Origin: Streptomonospora nanhaiensis | GTDB taxonomy: Bacteria; Actinomycetota; Actinomycetes; Streptosporangiales; Streptosporangiaceae | Assembly: GCF_026642255.1 (NCBI RefSeq) | Contig: NZ_CP113264.1 | Coordinates: forward strand, 1,798,001 to 1,862,000 | Length of the DNA: 64,000 nt | Direction of reading: 5' to 3' | In this document: positions 1 through 7,349 of the stretch, in pieces | Position numbering within the stretch: the stretch's first letter is position 1 | Layout: every line of letters begins with the position of its first letter | Position numbers and translations under genes: made by a program | Notes under the pieces: model-generated | What the model saw: the letters and a program-made list of their open reading frames with translations, nothing else | Told to the model about the DNA's origin: nothing | The model's database searches: none

Positions 1-359
1 CGGCGAGTGCGGACGGCGCCCTGGAGGCGCTGCTGCGCGGACACATCGCGTTCGCCCTGGACGAGCCCTCCCTGATCACCGTGCACGACCGGGAGCTGGG
101 CAACCTCACCGAGCCCGACCGGCGGCGCGTGCGCCGCCTCCAGCGCGGTTACGTCGAGGAGTGGGTGGGCGTGCTCGCCGAACTCCGGCCAGGGGCGTCC
201 CCGACCGTGCTCCGCGCCGCCGTGCACGCCGTGTTCGGCCTGCTCAACTCCACCCCCCACAGCAGGGGCGAGCTGCCCCGGCCGCACATGGCCGAGCTGC
301 TGCTCTCCATGGGCCGCGCCGCCCTCACCTCCCCCGACGCCGCGCCTCCGGCCGCGTAG
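1..359 (+). CDS. TetR/AcrR family transcriptional regulator, C-terminal part (5' truncated by window)
   Basis: The reading frame is open from base 3 to the TAG at 357-359, so the gene starts outside the window. The visible 118 residues are all helical ligand-domain type. The stretch HIAFALDEPSLITVHDREL followed by a Gln-Arg-Gly-Tyr-Val helix resembles the C-terminal domain of TetR regulators found beside acyl-CoA or steroid catabolism genes. The DNA-binding helix-turn-helix would be in the missing part. It is transcribed towards the molybdopterin oxidase operon, but a gap of about 190 bp separates them, so a shared transcript is uncertain. Family assignment rests on the C-terminal half only. 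Confidence 0.65.
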   Translation, partial: ASADGALEALLRGHIAFALDEPSLITVHDRELGNLTEPDRRRVRRLQRGYVEEWVGVLAELRPGASPTVLRAAVHAVFGLLNSTPHSRGELPRPHMAELLLSMGRAALTSPDAAPPAA

Positions 360-550
360 CGCGGGGCCGGCACCCCGCCGTGCCCGCGGTCCCCCCGGTC
401 AGCGGTCCCCGTTCCCGCGCTCCCCCACACCGCCGCCGTGGCCCGCCGACCCCGGACGGGGTACGAGGGTGCCCGGATTTGGAGGAGGCGATGCCGTGGG
501 GTGACCCCGGCCGGGGTAGACCCGACGGACACCGATCCGGGGAGGCGGAC

Positions 551-1150
551 ATGAACGTGGTGACCAGGGGCTTTCGCGGGCGCGGGGGCCAGGACCCCGC
601 GAGGGTTCCCCCGGGGCAGTACGAGACGCACGACTTCCCCGTGCTGTCCGCCGGACCCACGCCCCGGGTGGACACCGGGGAGTGGACCTTCTCGGTCGAG
701 GCGGAGACGGGGCGGACGCGGGTGTGGACCTGGGAGGAGTTCCGGGCCCTGCCCCAGGAGCGGCCCCGCGTCGACATCCACTGCGTCACCCGCTGGTCGA
801 AGCTGGACACCGACTGGGAGGGCGTCAGCCTCGACGTCCTGCTGGAGGACGTGGAGACCACCGCCGAGTACGCCCTCGCGTCCAGCTACGGCGGCTACAC
901 CACGAACCTCCCGCTCCAGGACCTCACCGACGGACAGGCGTGGATCGTGCACACCTTCGACGGAGAGCCGCTCGCCCCCGAGCACGGGGGACCGGCCCGG
1001 CTGATCGTGCCGCACCTGTACTTCTGGAAGTCGGCCAAGTGGGTGCGCGGGATCAGCCTGCTCCACCAGGACGAGCCCGGGTTCTGGGAGCAGGCCGGGT
1101 ACCACGACTACGGCGACCCGTGGCGCGAGCAGCGCTACCGGGGCGACTGA
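551..1150 (+). CDS. Molybdopterin-dependent oxidoreductase (sulfite oxidase-like fold)
   Basis: The protein has 199 residues and covers the molybdopterin-binding core of the sulfite oxidase/YedY superfamily. Family marks are the DFPVLSAGPTP start of the core, the DIHCVTRWSKLD loop with the Cys expected to ligate molybdenum, GGYTTNLPL, and the PARLIVPHLYFWKSAKWV motif near the C-terminus. No signal peptide or Tat motif is visible, so a cytosolic location is likely. The ATG at 551 is chosen because GGAGG lies just before it; the longer open frame upstream has unlike codon use. The stop shares its A with the ATG of the next gene, so this is the first gene of a three-gene operon. The substrate is unknown. 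Confidence 0.85.
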   Translation: MNVVTRGFRGRGGQDPARVPPGQYETHDFPVLSAGPTPRVDTGEWTFSVEAETGRTRVWTWEEFRALPQERPRVDIHCVTRWSKLDTDWEGVSLDVLLEDVETTAEYALASSYGGYTTNLPLQDLTDGQAWIVHTFDGEPLAPEHGGPARLIVPHLYFWKSAKWVRGISLLHQDEPGFWEQAGYHDYGDPWREQRYRGD

Positions 1151-1884
1151 TGGTCGCGTGGCGGCCCGCGACCCTGGCGGCCGACCGCTGGGAGACCGAC
1201 AGCGCCCGGACGCTGGTGCTCGACGTGCCCGGCTGGCCCGGCCACCGTGCGGGCCAGCACGTGGACGTCCGGCTGACCGCCGAGGACGGCTACACCGCCC
1301 AGCGCGGCTACTCGGTGGCCTCGGCCGACGAGGGGGAGCGGATCGAGCTCACCGTGCAGCGGGTGGAGGGCGGGGAGGTCTCCTCCTACCTCGTGGACGT
1401 GTTCGCGCCGGGGGACGCGGTGGAGGTGCGCGGCCCGCTGGGCGGCTGGTTCGTGTGGGACGCCGCGTCCCCGGACCCGGTGGTCCTGGTGGGCGGCGGC
1501 TCCGGGGTGGTGCCCCTGATGGCGATGGTGCGTGAGCGGCGCAGGGTGGGGAGCCGGGCGCTCTTCCGGGTCCTGTACTCGGTGCGCATGCCGGAGGACC
1601 GGTACTACCGGGGGGAGCTGGGCGCCCACCGGCCCGGAGACGGGGGAGTGGACCTGTTCGTCGCCTACACGCGCCGGGCCCCGGAGGCCTCGCCCCGCGG
1701 ACCCGGGCGCCTGGGCGCGGCCGAGCTGAACACCCACGGGTTCCCGGCCGAGTTCGCCCCGGTGTGCTTCGTGTGCGGGCCGACCGGTTTCGTGGAGACG
1801 GCCTCCGACGCCCTCGTGGCCCTGGGGCACGACCCGAGACGGGTCCGGACCGAGCGGTTCGGATCCGGTGGAGGTGCCAGATGA
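1150..1884 (+). CDS. FAD/NAD(P)-binding oxidoreductase (ferredoxin reductase-like)
   Basis: A 244-residue flavin reductase of the ferredoxin-NADP reductase family. An N-terminal beta barrel carries the FAD motif QRGYSVAS (about residues 53-60) and GxLGGWF. A nucleotide-binding domain follows with LVGGGSGVVPLMAM and ends with CFVCGPTGFVETA, the usual NAD(P) contact. No 2Fe-2S ferredoxin domain is attached. It overlaps the upstream molybdopterin oxidase by one base and the DUF6510 gene by four, so the three are almost certainly translationally coupled. The natural reading is that it moves electrons between NAD(P)H and the molybdoenzyme; this is inferred from context. Confidence 0.85.
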   Translation: MVAWRPATLAADRWETDSARTLVLDVPGWPGHRAGQHVDVRLTAEDGYTAQRGYSVASADEGERIELTVQRVEGGEVSSYLVDVFAPGDAVEVRGPLGGWFVWDAASPDPVVLVGGGSGVVPLMAMVRERRRVGSRALFRVLYSVRMPEDRYYRGELGAHRPGDGGVDLFVAYTRRAPEASPRGPGRLGAAELNTHGFPAEFAPVCFVCGPTGFVETASDALVALGHDPRRVRTERFGSGGGAR

Positions 1885-2150
1885 CCGAACCGGAGCACGT
1901 CGACGCCAACGCCCTGGCGGGTCCGCTGTCGGAGATCCTGTCCGTGGACCTGACCGCCGCCGAGCGGCGGTGCTCGGTGTGCGGGGCGTGCGGGGTGTTC
2001 GCGGAGCTGCACGTGACGGTGGACGGCCCGGGACTGGTGGCGAGCTGCCCGGTGTGCCGGACCCTGGTCCTGCGGCTGGTGCGCACCCCCGACAGCGTCT
2101 GGGTGGACCTGGGCGGGACGGGGGTCGTGCGGGTGCGCCTGGAGACGTGA
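1881..2150 (+). CDS. DUF6510 family protein with four-Cys zinc-ribbon-like motif
   Basis: An 89-residue protein. Two CxxC pairs, CSVCGAC and CPVCR about 25 residues apart, suggest a small zinc ribbon or other metal site. It matches what I know as the DUF6510 family, found in actinomycetes beside a sulfite oxidase-like enzyme and a flavin reductase, the arrangement seen here. It starts with an ATGA overlap with the reductase gene, so it is made as part of that operon. A role as a small electron carrier or assembly partner is possible but not shown. Confidence 0.75.
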   Translation: MTEPEHVDANALAGPLSEILSVDLTAAERRCSVCGACGVFAELHVTVDGPGLVASCPVCRTLVLRLVRTPDSVWVDLGGTGVVRVRLET

Positions 2151-2238
2151 GGCGGGGGCCTGCGGCGGTCGGCGGCGACCGCCGGACGGGCCCCGGCTCC
2201 GGGGCGGTGAGGGGGCGCCGGTCCCGGGTGGGCGGAAC

Positions 2239-2278
2239 GGGCGGGGACGGGCGGCCGGCCTGCCGCCCGTCCCCGCCC
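2239..2278. terminator. Bidirectional GC-rich hairpin terminator
   Basis: Two perfectly complementary 17-base arms (2239-2255 and 2262-2278) enclose a six-base loop. The hairpin sits between the convergent DUF6510 gene and the secreted repeat protein, so it can stop transcription from both sides. There is no T-tract, as is usual in such GC-rich genomes. Confidence 0.75.
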
Positions 2279-2329
2279 CCCACGGGAGTGCGCCGGGACT
2301 CCCCGCGGAGGGGTCTCCCGGCGGCGCGC

Positions 2330-3022
2330 CTACGGCCGCGCGCCGATCGCGTCGGCGGGCTTCGCCGGGGCCTGCACCGGGGCGTCCGCGTCGGCGGGCG
2401 CCTCCTCCGCGGGCGCCTCCTCCGCGGTGGCCTCGGACGGGGCTTCGACCACACCGGCCGGGGCCTGCGCCGGGGCGTCCGCGTCGGCGGGCGCGTCCTC
2501 CTGCGGCCTCCCGGGGCCGGTCGCCCCGCCGGGGGCGCCGTCCTCGGCGGCGGACCCGGGCGCCTGCTGTCCGGGTGCTTCCTGGCCCGGCGCCTGCTGT
2601 GCCGGAGCCTCCTGGCTCGGGGCCCCCTGTCCGGGCGCCTGCTGTGCCGGAGCCTCCTGGCTCGGGGCCCCCTGTCCGGGCGCCTGCTGTGCCGGAGCCT
2701 CCTGTGCCGGAGCCTCCTGGGCCGGAGCCTCCTGCGCCGGGTTCCCCTGGTTCGGCCCGGCGGGACCGCTCGGCCCCTGGGCGCCCTCGGGGGCCTCCTC
2801 CGCGGGAACGTCCGCCGGAACGGGGTCGGCGTCCTTCCCGGGGTCGGAGGCGTTGCGGTCGATCCAGTCCACGAGGGCCTGGACGGTGACGGTCTCGAAG
2901 GTCCCGTGGGGAGACCACTCCCCGGGGCCCTCCGCCGAGGCGGCGAGGGCGGCGCCCGTGCCGAGCACGGTCAGTCCTCCGGCCAGGGCGGTGGTGGCGG
3001 CGATCCTGGTGAACGCACGCAT
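2330..3022 (-). CDS. Secreted Ala/Pro/Gln/Glu-rich repeat protein
   Basis: A 230-residue protein with a clear signal peptide: MRAFTR, a hydrophobic stretch to about residue 27 and an ALA-ASA cleavage region. A short globular-looking segment (about residues 30-65, with ETVTVQALVDWIDRN) is followed by a long low-complexity tail. In the tail, APAQEAPAQQAPGQGAP-type units repeat. At DNA level a 45-bp unit is present twice in identical form (2590-2634 and 2635-2679), flanked by shorter 15-bp units. No catalytic motif or cell-wall sorting signal is visible. A flexible exported or wall-associated linker protein is likely, but its function is unknown. AAGGAG lies 12 bases before the ATG, longer than usual. 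Confidence 0.75.
   Translation of the reverse strand: MRAFTRIAATTALAGGLTVLGTGAALAASAEGPGEWSPHGTFETVTVQALVDWIDRNASDPGKDADPVPADVPAEEAPEGAQGPSGPAGPNQGNPAQEAPAQEAPAQEAPAQQAPGQGAPSQEAPAQQAPGQGAPSQEAPAQQAPGQEAPGQQAPGSAAEDGAPGGATGPGRPQEDAPADADAPAQAPAGVVEAPSEATAEEAPAEEAPADADAPVQAPAKPADAIGARP
2590..2679. repeat. Tandem 45-bp direct repeat inside the secreted protein gene
   Basis: Two identical adjacent 45-bp units (2590-2634, 2635-2679) begin GCGCCTGCTG and encode 15 residues each of Ala/Pro/Gln-rich sequence. A third partial copy and 15-bp units follow to about 2740. Identical third positions imply recent duplication or ongoing slippage. Confidence 0.85.
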
Positions 3023-3323
3023 GCTTTTTCACTGCTCCTTCCAGGTCAGGCGGCGACACGTTTCGTGATCGTGTCGTTACATACAGTCACCAGTGTTCCG
3101 GATCGCAGGTCATCCCGGGGTTTCGCGGGGATGAAGGACGCGTATGCCTTTCCCGTCCCGGGCCAAGAGGCGACAAAGTCCCCGGGACCCCCGGCGGGAA
3201 ACGTCCCGGATCGCCTCCTCCGGTCGTACATTTGGCCGCGGTGATAGTGGGTACGCCTGCGTCCAACGTCCCCCAGACACGCCATGACGTCCCGTACCAC
3301 GACACGGAGAAGGAGCGGTGTAT
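3023..3323. other. Intergenic region between two divergent genes
   Basis: This 301-bp region separates the start of the secreted protein gene (minus) from the NADH dehydrogenase gene (plus) and should hold both promoters. It contains one inverted repeat, CGACACG (3054-3060) and CGTGTCG (3070-3076), about 30-55 bases upstream of the secreted protein's start. I could not place a convincing -35/-10 pair and saw no riboswitch I can support. Confidence 0.5.
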
Positions 3324-4700
3324 ATGTCTCGGCCTCGGATCGTGGTGGTCGGCGCAGGTTTCGGTGGACTCCACACCCTGCGTCACCTCGAACGCCGTAT
3401 CCCGGCGGGGGCGGCCGACATCGCCCTCGTCGCCCCGCACGACTACATGCTCTACAGCCCGCTGCTGCCCCAGGTCGCCTCAGGGCTGCTCACACCCCAG
3501 TCGGTCGCCATGTCCGTGCACCGGCTCACCAGGGAGACCAGGCTCGTCCCGGGACACGCCGTCGGCGTGGACACCCGTGACCGCGTCGTCCTCGTCCGCC
3601 GGCCCACCGGTGAGCTCGCGCCCCTCCGCTACGACCGGCTGGTGCTCGCGCCGGGGGGACTCACCCGGGCCTTCGACATCCCCGGGCTCACCGAGCACGC
3701 CTACGGCGCCAAGACCCTGGCGGAGGCCGTGCTCCTGCGCGACCACGTCCTCGCCCAGCTGGAACTGGCCAACGACACCCGCGACCCCGCCGAGCGCGAG
3801 GAGCGCTGCCGCTTCGTCGTGGTCGGCGGGGGCTACACCGGCGTCGAGACCGCCGCTTCCCTGATGCGGCTCTGCCAGGAGGCGGCCAAGCGCTACCCGG
3901 AGCTGCGCTCGGTGATCCGCTGGCACCTCGTCGACATCGCGCCCAAGGTGCTGCCCGAGCTCGGCGACCGGCTGGGCCGCAAGGCGCTCGACCTGCTGCG
4001 CTCCCTGGGGATCGAGGTCAAGCTCAAGGTGTCCGTGCGCGAGGTGAGCGCCGACAAGGTGGTCCTCACCGACGGCCGGGCCCTGCCCTGCCGGACACTG
4101 ATCTGGACGGCGGGCGTCTCGCCCAGCCCGCTCATGGAGACCCTGGACAGGCCCACCCAGCGGGGCCGCCTGGAGGTGGACGCCGACCTGCGCGTGCCCG
4201 GGGTCCCGGAGGTGTTCGCCATCGGTGACGCCGCGGCGGTCCCCAACCTCGCCCAGGACGGCGGCGCCTACTGCCCGCCGACCGCGCAGTACGCCACACG
4301 CCAGGCCGCCACCGCCGCGGAGAACGTCGTCGCCTCCCTGCTGGGGCGTCCGCTGCGCGATTTCCGGCACAAGGACATGGGACTGGTGGTGGACCTGAGC
4401 GGCAGGGACGCGCTCGCGCGGGTCCTCAAGTTCGACCTGACCGGCCTTCCCGCGCTGGGCGTCACCCGCGGCTACCACATGATGGCGGTGCCGTCCCCGA
4501 CCGCCCGGGCCCGCATCCTGGCCAACTGGGGGATCCGGGCGTTCACCGGCGGAGAGGTGTCGCGGCTGGGCTTCGCCGACGACGGCCGCCCCTCGTCGTT
4601 CGTCGCCAACGAGGCGGTCGACTACCTGGACGCCGCGACCTCGGGCAAGGAGGGGGCGCGCCTGCTGGAGAACGAGCGGGAGCGCTACGGAGAGGACTGA
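3324..4700 (+). CDS. ndh: Type II NADH dehydrogenase (NAD(P)/FAD-dependent oxidoreductase)
   Basis: This 458-residue flavoprotein has two Rossmann folds: VVVGAGFGGLH at residues 6-16 for FAD and VVVGGGYTGVE from about 165 for NADH. The late FAD motif FAIGDAA is near residue 300. These fit the single-subunit, non-proton-pumping NADH:quinone oxidoreductases of actinomycetes, which attach to the inner face of the membrane. The related family of sulfide:quinone-type reductases is less likely, because no redox-active Cys pair is seen near the NADH motif. The ATG at 3324 lies eight bases after AAGGAG; the GTG at 3318 is too close to that site. A strong hairpin follows, so it is probably a single-gene transcript. 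Confidence 0.85.
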   Translation: MSRPRIVVVGAGFGGLHTLRHLERRIPAGAADIALVAPHDYMLYSPLLPQVASGLLTPQSVAMSVHRLTRETRLVPGHAVGVDTRDRVVLVRRPTGELAPLRYDRLVLAPGGLTRAFDIPGLTEHAYGAKTLAEAVLLRDHVLAQLELANDTRDPAEREERCRFVVVGGGYTGVETAASLMRLCQEAAKRYPELRSVIRWHLVDIAPKVLPELGDRLGRKALDLLRSLGIEVKLKVSVREVSADKVVLTDGRALPCRTLIWTAGVSPSPLMETLDRPTQRGRLEVDADLRVPGVPEVFAIGDAAAVPNLAQDGGAYCPPTAQYATRQAATAAENVVASLLGRPLRDFRHKDMGLVVDLSGRDALARVLKFDLTGLPALGVTRGYHMMAVPSPTARARILANWGIRAFTGGEVSRLGFADDGRPSSFVANEAVDYLDAATSGKEGARLLENERERYGED

Positions 4701-4723
4701 GGCCGCGCGGGCCGGCGGCGTGC

Positions 4724-4747
4724 GCCGGGCCCCGGGCGGGGCCCGGC
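4724..4747. terminator. Hairpin between convergent ndh and csoR genes
   Basis: Perfect ten-base arms GCCGGGCCCC and GGGGCCCGGC with a GGGC loop. It lies 24 bp past the ndh stop and 67 bp past the csoR stop, so it can serve both strands. Confidence 0.7.
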
Positions 4748-4813
4748 CGTCGGGGCTCCGGCGGCCGCCCGGGCCGTGTCCGGCCGCGGCGCGGGGGAGT
4801 CCGGGGGCGCCCC

Positions 4814-5104
4814 CTAGGAGCGGACGAGGCGGGCGATGGCCTCGGACGCCTCGCGGACCTTCTCGTCGGCCTCCTCGCCGCCGTTGGCGACGGCGTGGGC
4901 CACGCAGTGCTTGAGGTGCTCGTCGAGGATGGCGAGGGAGAAGGACCGCAGCGCCTTGTTCACGGCCGACGTCTGGGTCAGGATGTCGATGCAGTACTGG
5001 TCGTCCTCGACCATGCGCTGGAGTCCGCGGATCTGTCCCTCGATCCGGCGCAGCCGGTTGATGTGACTCTGCTTGTCGTTGCTGTAACCGTGGGTCGCAG
5101 CCAT
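4814..5104 (-). CDS. csoR: CsoR-family metal-sensing repressor
   Basis: A 96-residue all-helical repressor of the CsoR/DUF156 family. The copper-sensing ligand set is intact: Cys37 (in DQYCIDILTQ), His62 and Cys66 (in DEHLKHCVAH), the same spacing as Cys36/His61/Cys65 of the Mycobacterium CsoR. By family knowledge Cu(I) binding releases it from DNA. I use the start at 5104 because upstream in-frame ATGs at 5146 and 5140 overlap or abut the operator at 5141-5161. No copper exporter or chaperone gene is next to it, so it may act on a distant operon and on itself. Other family members sense nickel or sulfane sulfur, but the C-H-C set favours copper. Confidence 0.85.
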   Translation of the reverse strand: MAATHGYSNDKQSHINRLRRIEGQIRGLQRMVEDDQYCIDILTQTSAVNKALRSFSLAILDEHLKHCVAHAVANGGEEADEKVREASEAIARLVRS

Positions 5105-5140
5105 GGTCCCGCTTCCGTGTTGTTCCTGCCCAGATGCCAT

Positions 5141-5161
5141 TACCATACCCCCTACAGGTAT
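5141..5161. promoter_or_regulatory. Candidate CsoR operator
   Basis: Read on the minus strand, the site is ATACCTGTAGGGGGTATGGT, an imperfect inverted repeat close to known CsoR boxes such as the B. subtilis copZA box (TACCCTACGGGGGTATGG). It is about 40 bp upstream of the chosen csoR start and implies autoregulation. Confidence 0.7.
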
Positions 5162-5358
5162 CCAACCGCGGGGGTGTGGAACGCATTCCGCCGTCCCGGC
5201 CCCGTGCGCGTGGTGGTCAATGCGGCCGTAGTAGGAGTTTCCCAGACGAACGAGGGTCGATCGCCTCGCCGTCCCGGGCCGTAAACGTCCGGTCTGATCT
5301 GGGCAAGCCCGGGGCCGGGGGCCTTGCCCCCGCCACCGGCCGAGCCGACGATGGCCGT

Positions 5359-5604
5359 ATGAGCGAAAGCGCCGAGAACGACATCATGGCCACCATCCGG
5401 GGACTGATGGACGAGGAGCACGCGCTCCGCTCCGCCCCCGGGGGACTGGAGCCGGAGGAACGCGGCCGCATGGAGGAGGTGGAGGCCGCGCTGGACCAGT
5501 GCTGGGACCTGCTCCGGCAGCGGCGGGCCCGCAGCGAGTTCGGCCAGGACCCCGACGAGGCGCGGGTCCGCCCCGCCTCCGAGGTCGAGAACTACCGCCA
5601 GTAA
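5359..5604 (+). CDS. DUF2630 family small protein
   Basis: An 81-residue acidic helical protein beginning MSESAENDIMATIRGLMDEEH. It ends with RVRPASEVENYRQ, the C-terminal signature I associate with actinobacterial DUF2630 proteins. No enzyme motif or membrane segment is present, and the charged heptad-like central part (residues 30-65) may form a coiled coil. No strong Shine-Dalgarno sequence precedes the ATG. It is divergent from csoR and could share the promoter region, but nothing ties it to metal stress. Function unknown. Confidence 0.7.
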   Translation: MSESAENDIMATIRGLMDEEHALRSAPGGLEPEERGRMEEVEAALDQCWDLLRQRRARSEFGQDPDEARVRPASEVENYRQ

Positions 5605-5733
5605 CCCCGGCGGTTCCAGCCACCCCGAGGCGAAACTTCATGTGCCCCGTGAGCGTCACACGGTGACACCGGCGCCGGGACGGGGGCCGTGCGCGCACGG
5701 CCCCCGTCCCCCCTGGAGCACAGAAGGAAGAGC

Positions 5734-6384
5734 ATGTTCGCCACTCTCACCGGGTTGGGCCTGGCCTCCGCGGCGGGGCTCAACGCCTACATCCCCCTCC
5801 TCGCGGTCGGCCTGCTCGCCCGCTTCACCGACCTCGTCCCGCTCGGCGACGCCTGGCTGTGGCTCGAACACCCCGTCACCCTCGTGACCCTCGGCGTGCT
5901 GCTGGTCGTGGAGTTCGCCGCCGACAAGTTCCCCGCCGTCGACAGCGTCAACGACGTCATCCAGACCGTGGTGCGGCCCACCTCGGGAGGCATCGTCTTC
6001 GGCGCGGGGGCCTCCACGGTCGAGCTGTCCGAGATCACCGGCGCCGCCTCCGGCGCCGTGGCGGAGGACGGGACCGGGGTCTCCTGGATCCCGGTGATCG
6101 CCGGCGTGGTGGTCGCCCTGCTCTTCCACGTCGCCAAGGCGATGGCGCGGGTCGTGACCAACGGCGTCTCGCTCGGCTGCTCGGCCCCCCTCGTCTCCCT
6201 CCTGGAGGACTTCGTCAGCCTGGTCACCTCGCTGCTCGCGATCCTGGTGCCGCTGCTCGTGCTCGTCCTCTTCCCCGTGATGGTCGTCGGCGGCGCCCTG
6301 CTGGTCCGGCGCGTGCGCCGGACCCGGGCGGAGCGGCGCGCGGCCCGCGTCCCGGAGGCCCCGGACCCCGGTCACCCGAGGTGA
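5734..6384 (+). CDS. DUF4126 family integral membrane protein
   Basis: A 216-residue protein starting at the ATG after AAGGAAG. Features fitting DUF4126 are the small-residue-rich N-terminus GLGLASAAGLNAYIPLLAVGLL, a second membrane helix (VTLVTLGVLLVVEFAADKFPAVDSVND), and further hydrophobic helices near residues 105-130 and 165-195. It ends with a basic tail. The conserved AADKxPxxDxxND element after the second helix is a family mark. Function is unknown; several membrane spans and an inner-membrane location are clear. It stands 53 bp upstream of the HAD hydrolase gene and could be cotranscribed with it. Confidence 0.75.
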   Translation: MFATLTGLGLASAAGLNAYIPLLAVGLLARFTDLVPLGDAWLWLEHPVTLVTLGVLLVVEFAADKFPAVDSVNDVIQTVVRPTSGGIVFGAGASTVELSEITGAASGAVAEDGTGVSWIPVIAGVVVALLFHVAKAMARVVTNGVSLGCSAPLVSLLEDFVSLVTSLLAILVPLLVLVLFPVMVVGGALLVRRVRRTRAERRAARVPEAPDPGHPR

Positions 6385-6437
6385 GGTGGCCGAAAACGCA
6401 TTCACGAACCGGGGCGAGGGGCCGTAAAGTGCTGCCG

Positions 6438-7112
6438 ATGACTGAAACGACCTTCGACCGAACCGGTATCACCCACATCGTCTGGGACTGGAACGGCACC
6501 CTCCTGGACGACAACCACGCCAACCTCGCTGCGGTGAACGCCGTCTGCGCGCGGTTCGGCCGCGAGCCCGTGGAGATGGACTACTGGCGCTCCGTCTTCC
6601 GGCGGCCCCTCATCCCCTGCTACGAGGACCTCCTCGGCCGACCCTTCGCCGACGGCGAGTGGGAGCACGCGGAGCGGCTCTACGACAGCAGCTACCTGGA
6701 GCACCTGCACACCTGCGAGCTGAGCGAGGGCGTCCCGGACGTGCTGCACCGGTGGTCCGGCGGCGGCGGCACGCAGTCCCTGCTCTCCATGGCCTCGCAC
6801 GAGCACCTGGTGCCCCTGGTCACCGAGCGCGGGCTCACCTCCCACTTCACGCGGGTCGACGGCCGCAGGTTCGCCACCGAGCACGACTCCAAGGCCGAAC
6901 ACCTGGTGCGCCACCTCGACCACCAGGGCATCGACCCGGCCGGCGTCGTGCTGATCGGCGACATCGACGACGACGCGCGCGCCGCCCGCGAGGCGGGCGC
7001 CAGGTCCGTCCTGGTCGCCAGCGGGCTGATGGCGCGCGAGCGGCTGGAGGCCACGGGCTCCCCCGTGGTCGACTCCCCGGTGGCCGCCGTCGCGGCTCTG
7101 CTCGCCGCCTGA
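6438..7112 (+). CDS. HAD-family hydrolase (phosphatase-like)
   Basis: A 224-residue haloacid dehalogenase-fold phosphatase. Motif I is DWNGTLLDD, where the second Asp of the usual DxDGT is replaced by Asn. This variant occurs in some HAD phosphatases and may alter activity, since that Asp is the usual acid/base. Motif II is probably SMASHEH, the motif III lysine lies in DSKAEHL, and motif IV is GDIDDDARAA. A helical cap of phosphoglycolate-phosphatase type lies between residues 25 and 95. Substrate unknown. A hairpin follows the gene. Confidence 0.8.
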   Translation: MTETTFDRTGITHIVWDWNGTLLDDNHANLAAVNAVCARFGREPVEMDYWRSVFRRPLIPCYEDLLGRPFADGEWEHAERLYDSSYLEHLHTCELSEGVPDVLHRWSGGGGTQSLLSMASHEHLVPLVTERGLTSHFTRVDGRRFATEHDSKAEHLVRHLDHQGIDPAGVVLIGDIDDDARAAREAGARSVLVASGLMARERLEATGSPVVDSPVAAVAALLAA

Positions 7113-7241
7113 CCCGCCGCGGCCGCAGACGTCCCGTGACCGGATCCCACGGGAGCGCGCGGCCCCTCGCGGGAGCCCGTCCCGAACGCGTTCCGGGCCG
7201 GGCCCGGCCGCGGCCGCCGCGCCGGTGACCTGCACCTACCA

Positions 7242-7278
7242 CACGCCCCGGTCCTCCCTGTCGCGAGGCCGGGGCGTG
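7242..7278. terminator. Hairpin terminator after HAD hydrolase
   Basis: Arms CACGCCCCGG (7242-7251) and CCGGGGCGTG (7269-7278) pair perfectly over ten bases with a 17-base loop, 129 bp past the HAD stop and about 70 bp before the acetoacetyl-CoA synthetase start. Confidence 0.55.
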
Positions 7279-7349
7279 GCGGCGGTGGTGGGGTGTTGTT
7301 AGATGGGTCTCACAGCAACACACAGCCACGCGATTGGGAAGGCGGGCCA

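Noticed and set aside
149..1105. Long open frames antisense to the molybdopterin oxidase and to many other genes
   Set aside because: High GC content leaves antisense and off-frame strands open. The translations are Arg/Pro/Gly/His-rich, without domains, and lie opposite clear enzymes.
3023..3240. Possible c-di-AMP (ydaO-type) riboswitch before the secreted protein gene
   Set aside because: GC-rich hairpins and GGGAAA-like bits are present in the leader, but I could not align the conserved core of that riboswitch.
3046..3300. Possible 84-residue gene upstream of the secreted repeat protein (minus strand)
   Set aside because: It occupies the divergent promoter region, has no family features and its codon use does not match the neighbours.
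3318..3320. GTG as start of the NADH dehydrogenase
   Set aside because: It lies only two bases after AAGGAG; the in-frame ATG at 3324 has proper spacing.
7293..7321. Inverted repeat GTGTTG/CAACAC upstream of acetoacetyl-CoA synthetase
   Set aside because: Only six-base arms with a 17-base spacer; too weak to call an operator without other copies or a local regulator.
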